This document shows positions 61,066 to 64,000 of a stretch of DNA of 64,000 nt, in pieces. Every line of letters begins with the position of its first letter. The first letter of the stretch is position 1. The position numbers and the translations under genes were made by a program. Source of the DNA: Oscillospiraceae bacterium (lineage in GTDB: Bacteria; Bacillota; Clostridia; Oscillospirales; Acutalibacteraceae); contig CACYHA010000003.1 in NCBI GenBank assembly GCA_902774035.1, positions 25,173-89,172 of the forward strand, given 5' to 3'. The notes below the pieces were generated by a model that had not been told where the DNA came from, made no database searches, and saw nothing but the letters and a program-made list of their open reading frames with translations.

Positions 61066-61086
61066 AACAACGGAAAGGAAATCCAA

Positions 61087-62451
61087 ATGAAACTTGCTGT
61101 GATCGGCGGCGGCGGTGTGCGCTCCATGTTCCTCGCAAAGAGCATTGCGCAAAAGGCTGCCGCGCTTTCCATCGAAGAACTGGTCTTCATGGACAACAAC
61201 GAAAAAAAACTGAACATCTACGGGAAAATGGCAAAGGTCGTTGCGCAAAAGCTGAATCCGGATCTGCGGTTTGTTTTGACCGCAGACGCGGCGGAAGCGA
61301 TTCGCGGCGCCGATTACGTTATCACGACCATCCGCGTGGGCGAGGACGACATGCGCGTGAAGGATGAGCGCATCGCCCTGAACATGGGCGTGCTCGGCCA
61401 GGAGACCACCGGCGCGGCGGGCCTTTCCTTTGCGATGCGCAGCGTGGACGCCCTTGCCGGCTATTGCGAACTGGTCAAGCAATATGCCAAACCCGGCTGC
61501 AAGGTGTTCAATTTCACCAACCCGGCCGGCGTGGTCTCGCAGACCTTGCGCGACATGGGGTACGATTTCACTTACGGCATCTGCGACGCCCCGAGCGGTA
61601 TGCTGCGCACCTTTGAAAAGCTCTACGGTGCGCCGGAGGGCAGCGCAAAAGGGGAGGTCTACGGCCTGAACCATCTCTCCTATTTTCAGTCCGTGACCAT
61701 GAACGGCCGCGAGGTGTTGCATGAGCTGATCGAAAACGATCGCGCCTATGCGGACACTGATCTGCGTTACTTTGAAAAATCGCTGCTGCGCGAACGCGGC
61801 GCCATTCTCAACGAGTATCTCTATTATTTCTATTACCGCGAAAAGGCGGTGGCAAACATTCTCGCCGCGCCGCAGACCCGCGGGGAGCAGATCGCCGAGA
61901 TCAACAAACAAATGACCGCCGAACTGGAACAGCTCGACGTGGAAAAAGAGTTTGACAAGGCGCTTGCCGTTTTTGAACACTGGTACGGCGAGCGTGAAAA
62001 CAACTATATGGCGGCGGAATCCGGCGTGAAACGGCAGTCTGAATGGTCGTTTGACATCTTCGGCGCGGACGATGGCGGCTATGCGGGCGTGGCGCTGAAC
62101 TTCATCCGGATCGCCCAAAGCGGCGGCGTGGATTCCATGATCCTCTGTGTGCCGAATGACGGCGCGATCGACGGCCTGCGCGACACCGACGTGGTCGAGA
62201 TCACCTGCGATATCAAGGACGGCGAAGCGGTTCCCCACCATTTCGGCGCGGTTGACGAACAGAATCTCGAACTGATCCGCCGCGTGAAGATCTATGAGCG
62301 CCTGTCCAGCGAGGCGATCCGCACAAAATCGCGCACCAAAGCCATCGAAGCGCTGACGCTGCATCCGCTTGTGGCGTCCTACAGCCTCGCCACGGCCTTG
62401 GTGGACGCCTATCTTGAACACAACAAAGCCTATATAGGAGCATGGACATGA
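61087..62451 (+). CDS. Glycoside hydrolase family 4 enzyme
   Basis: A 454-residue NAD- and Mn-dependent GH4 enzyme. LAVIGGGGVRSMFLAKSI is the dinucleotide site, FNFTNPAGVVSQ follows, and the Mn ligands are Cys166 (GICDAPSG) and His196 (GLNHLSYF). GH4 enzymes cleave phosphorylated or free alpha- or beta-glycosides by a redox mechanism; the similarity is to the 6-phospho-beta-glucosidase side, but the substrate is not certain. GGAAAGGAAA precedes the ATG. It overlaps the kinase gene by four bases. Confidence 0.93.
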   Translation: MKLAVIGGGGVRSMFLAKSIAQKAAALSIEELVFMDNNEKKLNIYGKMAKVVAQKLNPDLRFVLTADAAEAIRGADYVITTIRVGEDDMRVKDERIALNMGVLGQETTGAAGLSFAMRSVDALAGYCELVKQYAKPGCKVFNFTNPAGVVSQTLRDMGYDFTYGICDAPSGMLRTFEKLYGAPEGSAKGEVYGLNHLSYFQSVTMNGREVLHELIENDRAYADTDLRYFEKSLLRERGAILNEYLYYFYYREKAVANILAAPQTRGEQIAEINKQMTAELEQLDVEKEFDKALAVFEHWYGERENNYMAAESGVKRQSEWSFDIFGADDGGYAGVALNFIRIAQSGGVDSMILCVPNDGAIDGLRDTDVVEITCDIKDGEAVPHHFGAVDEQNLELIRRVKIYERLSSEAIRTKSRTKAIEALTLHPLVASYSLATALVDAYLEHNKAYIGAWT

Positions 62452-63365
62452 GTTTTATCGCCGGCGCAGGCATCACGAATGTGGACCTGCTGTATCAGAA
62501 TATGCCGCGCATCCCCGATGTGGGCGAGGAGGTCTATACCGACCGCTTTTCGATGCAGCTCGGCGGGGGACTGCCCGCAACGCTGATCAACCTCGGCCGC
62601 CTCGGCGTGCCTGCAAAGATCGCCACGGAGCTGGGCGACGATCTGTTTTCGCGTTTTGCAAAGGCGCAGTTTGAAAACGCGAACGTCCGGCCGCTGAACC
62701 TTTACCGCGGCAGCGGCATTCCGGTCAACATCACCAGCGCGATCATCCTCGATCATGACCGCAGCTTCATCACCTACGGCAAGAGCGATATGCAGCCCGA
62801 CGACGAGGCCAAAGAAGCGTTTTATCAAATGGCAACGGGCGCGAAGCTCTGCCTGATGTCCCCCGGCGGTTTTCTGGACGTCTATCGCAAGCTGAAAGCC
62901 GAGGGCACCGTTCTTGTGCTGGACATGGGCTGGGACGACGAGCTGAGCTTTGAAAAGTACGCCGATGAGCTGGCGCTTGCCGACATCTACACGCCGAACC
63001 GTAAGGAAGTCCTGCGTCTCACAGGCTGCAGCGACCCGCTCGACGCGGCGAACGCTCTGAAAAAGTACTTTGACCGCGTGGTCGTCAAGGTGGACAAAGA
63101 CGGCTGCATCGGCATCGACCAAAGCGGCGCGTTCTTTTGCAAAAGCCTCGAGCGCTTCCAAAACGTGGACAGCACCGGCGCGGGCGACGCTTTTCTTGCG
63201 GGTCTGTGCTACGGCCTGTTCCATGAAAGACCGCTGCGCGAGTGCATCGCTTTCGGCAACGTCACGGGCGGCAAGGCCGTCACCGCTGTCGGCGCTTTGT
63301 CTGCGTATGTGACGGAAGGGGAGCTGCTTGATCTGGCGAAGGAAGCCCGGATCACGGCGCTTTGA
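62448..63365 (+). CDS. PfkB/ribokinase-family sugar kinase
   Basis: A 305-residue carbohydrate kinase. FIAGAGITNVDLLYQNMPRIP and LGGGLPATLINLGRLG at the N-terminus bind sugar, and VDSTGAGDAFLAGLCYG holds the catalytic Asp247 and the anion hole. ATG 62448 is preferred as TAGGAG (62435-62440) lies seven bases upstream; ATG 62442 is too near. Overlap ATGA with the GH4 gene. It probably phosphorylates the sugar released by GH20 or GH4. Confidence 0.92.
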   Translation: MSFIAGAGITNVDLLYQNMPRIPDVGEEVYTDRFSMQLGGGLPATLINLGRLGVPAKIATELGDDLFSRFAKAQFENANVRPLNLYRGSGIPVNITSAIILDHDRSFITYGKSDMQPDDEAKEAFYQMATGAKLCLMSPGGFLDVYRKLKAEGTVLVLDMGWDDELSFEKYADELALADIYTPNRKEVLRLTGCSDPLDAANALKKYFDRVVVKVDKDGCIGIDQSGAFFCKSLERFQNVDSTGAGDAFLAGLCYGLFHERPLRECIAFGNVTGGKAVTAVGALSAYVTEGELLDLAKEARITAL

Positions 63366-63413
63366 CCGAGATTTGTTTTGTCAGAGATTTACTGTGCTTT
63401 TTTTCATGCGCTT

Positions 63414-63442
63414 TTGCGGGGAATTTCATACTTTGGTATAAT
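63414..63442 (+). promoter_or_regulatory. Upstream promoter of the last gene
   Basis: TTGCGG (63414-63419) and TATAAT (63437-63442), spacer 17. Its -10 box shares its last T with the -35 of the next promoter. Confidence 0.5.
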
Positions 63443-63470
63443 TGACAAGGGCTTTTGCGTGTGATAAAAT
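63442..63470 (+). promoter_or_regulatory. Downstream promoter of the last gene
   Basis: TTGACA (63442-63447) and TAAAAT (63465-63470), spacer 17, with TGA before the -10 (extended -10). Confidence 0.75.
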
Positions 63471-63500
63471 GAATACAAGAAATATGAAGGAGGTCTCTTT

Positions 63501-64000
63501 ATGAAAACCCCTAAAAAAGTGCGTTCTCTCCTGCTTGCCGCTTTGATGCTTGCGTCGGTCATGGCGTTTGCCGCTGTGCCTGCGAGCGCATACAGCGTCG
63601 GCGACATCATCCTGTTCGGCAACTATCCGCAGACGAAGGTCAGCGAGACGACCGCGCTGGAAAACGCCGCCAACGCCGCAACATGGAACAGCTACGGCTA
63701 TTATATCGGCACCGACAGCAACGACGCCGATATGACTAAAAGTGCTTTTATGCAGTATGCCGATTTTGTTTCCGGCGGCGTCAAATACCGTGCTGTGAGA
63801 TTTTCAAAGTACAGACCCTTGTGCACAAGTTGGACCTCGAGCGCAGACAATTCAAGACAGTACGATAACGGCTATTTCACAAACACGACTTATTATTTCA
63901 AATATGAGCCGCTGGAGTGGCGCGTGCTTGATCCGTCCACCGGTCTTGTTTTGTGTGAAGCCCTTATTGATGCGCAGGCTTTTCAAAACCTCGTCCGATT
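63501..64000 (+). CDS. Secreted surface protein, 3' end outside the window
   Basis: An open frame of 166 codons that continues past the right edge. It starts with a signal peptide (MKTPKKVRSLLLAALMLASV, cleavage after ASA near residue 30). The mature part SVGDIILFGNYPQTKV, then KYRAVRFSKYRP and YEPLEWRVLDPSTGLVLCEALID, resembles the DUF6273 domain of clostridial surface proteins, often joined to InlB-type or S-layer modules further on. GAAGGAGG lies before the ATG. Confidence 0.8.
   Translation, partial: MKTPKKVRSLLLAALMLASVMAFAAVPASAYSVGDIILFGNYPQTKVSETTALENAANAATWNSYGYYIGTDSNDADMTKSAFMQYADFVSGGVKYRAVRFSKYRPLCTSWTSSADNSRQYDNGYFTNTTYYFKYEPLEWRVLDPSTGLVLCEALIDAQAFQNLVR

Overview
The window looks like a chromosomal segment of a Gram-positive, anaerobic, medium-to-high GC member of the Clostridia, most likely the Oscillospirales/Ruminococcaceae. 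The evidence is a PolC-type replicative polymerase, an HrcA/CIRCE heat-shock operator, a complete RNF complex in the order C-D-G-E-A-B, HemZ, a PdaA-like deacetylase, strong purine-rich ribosome binding sites, frequent TTG/GTG starts, and surface-protein modules typical of gut Clostridia. No rRNA, tRNA, CRISPR array, prophage or transposase gene was seen. The family placement is inference.

Layout. Positions 1-10787 hold a housekeeping operon read from a promoter at 779-807: frr, uppS, cdsA, dxr, rseP, a DUF3784 gene, ispG and polC. It covers ribosome recycling, isoprenoid and phospholipid precursors, membrane proteolysis and replication. Positions 10892-17708 hold two RNA methyltransferases (trmN6, rsmI), a hypothetical membrane protein, a Thr-rich lipoprotein, thioredoxin reductase, an MFS transporter and a cytoplasmic lipase. 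Positions 18035-27631 are one giant secreted subtilisin-like protease of 3198 residues. Positions 27828-34822 are the RNF cluster: apbE, a NusG-II protein, a Gx transporter and rnfCDGEAB. They encode a ferredoxin:NAD+ oxidoreductase ion pump and the enzyme that attaches its FMN. Then come htpG under a perfect CIRCE, and a minus-strand group (a small secreted protein, a PdaA-like deacetylase and a 59-residue membrane protein).

Positions 39207-42453 hold trmL, a CDF transporter, a membrane-anchored phosphoesterase and a membrane protein. A second CDF transporter (minus strand) and recQ (plus strand) diverge from a shared promoter region near 44020. Positions 45655-56773 are a long information-processing and stress run: recJ, rel, dtd, a metallo-beta-lactamase-fold hydrolase, hemZ, a uridine-kinase-like gene, a lipid flippase, mazG, HU and rqcP. 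Positions 56824-63365 are a sugar-related operon: a GH20 hexosaminidase, two metallophosphoesterases, a HAD phosphatase, a GH4 glycosidase and a PfkB sugar kinase. A secreted protein runs off the right edge.

Most notable: a PolC that lacks its inserted proofreading exonuclease domain; a MITE-like element present as a 161-bp copy and a 49-bp deletion derivative; an 84-nt perfect four-way-junction palindrome; a subtilisin domain interrupted by a helical insert; and several unexplained symmetric elements laid over promoters.
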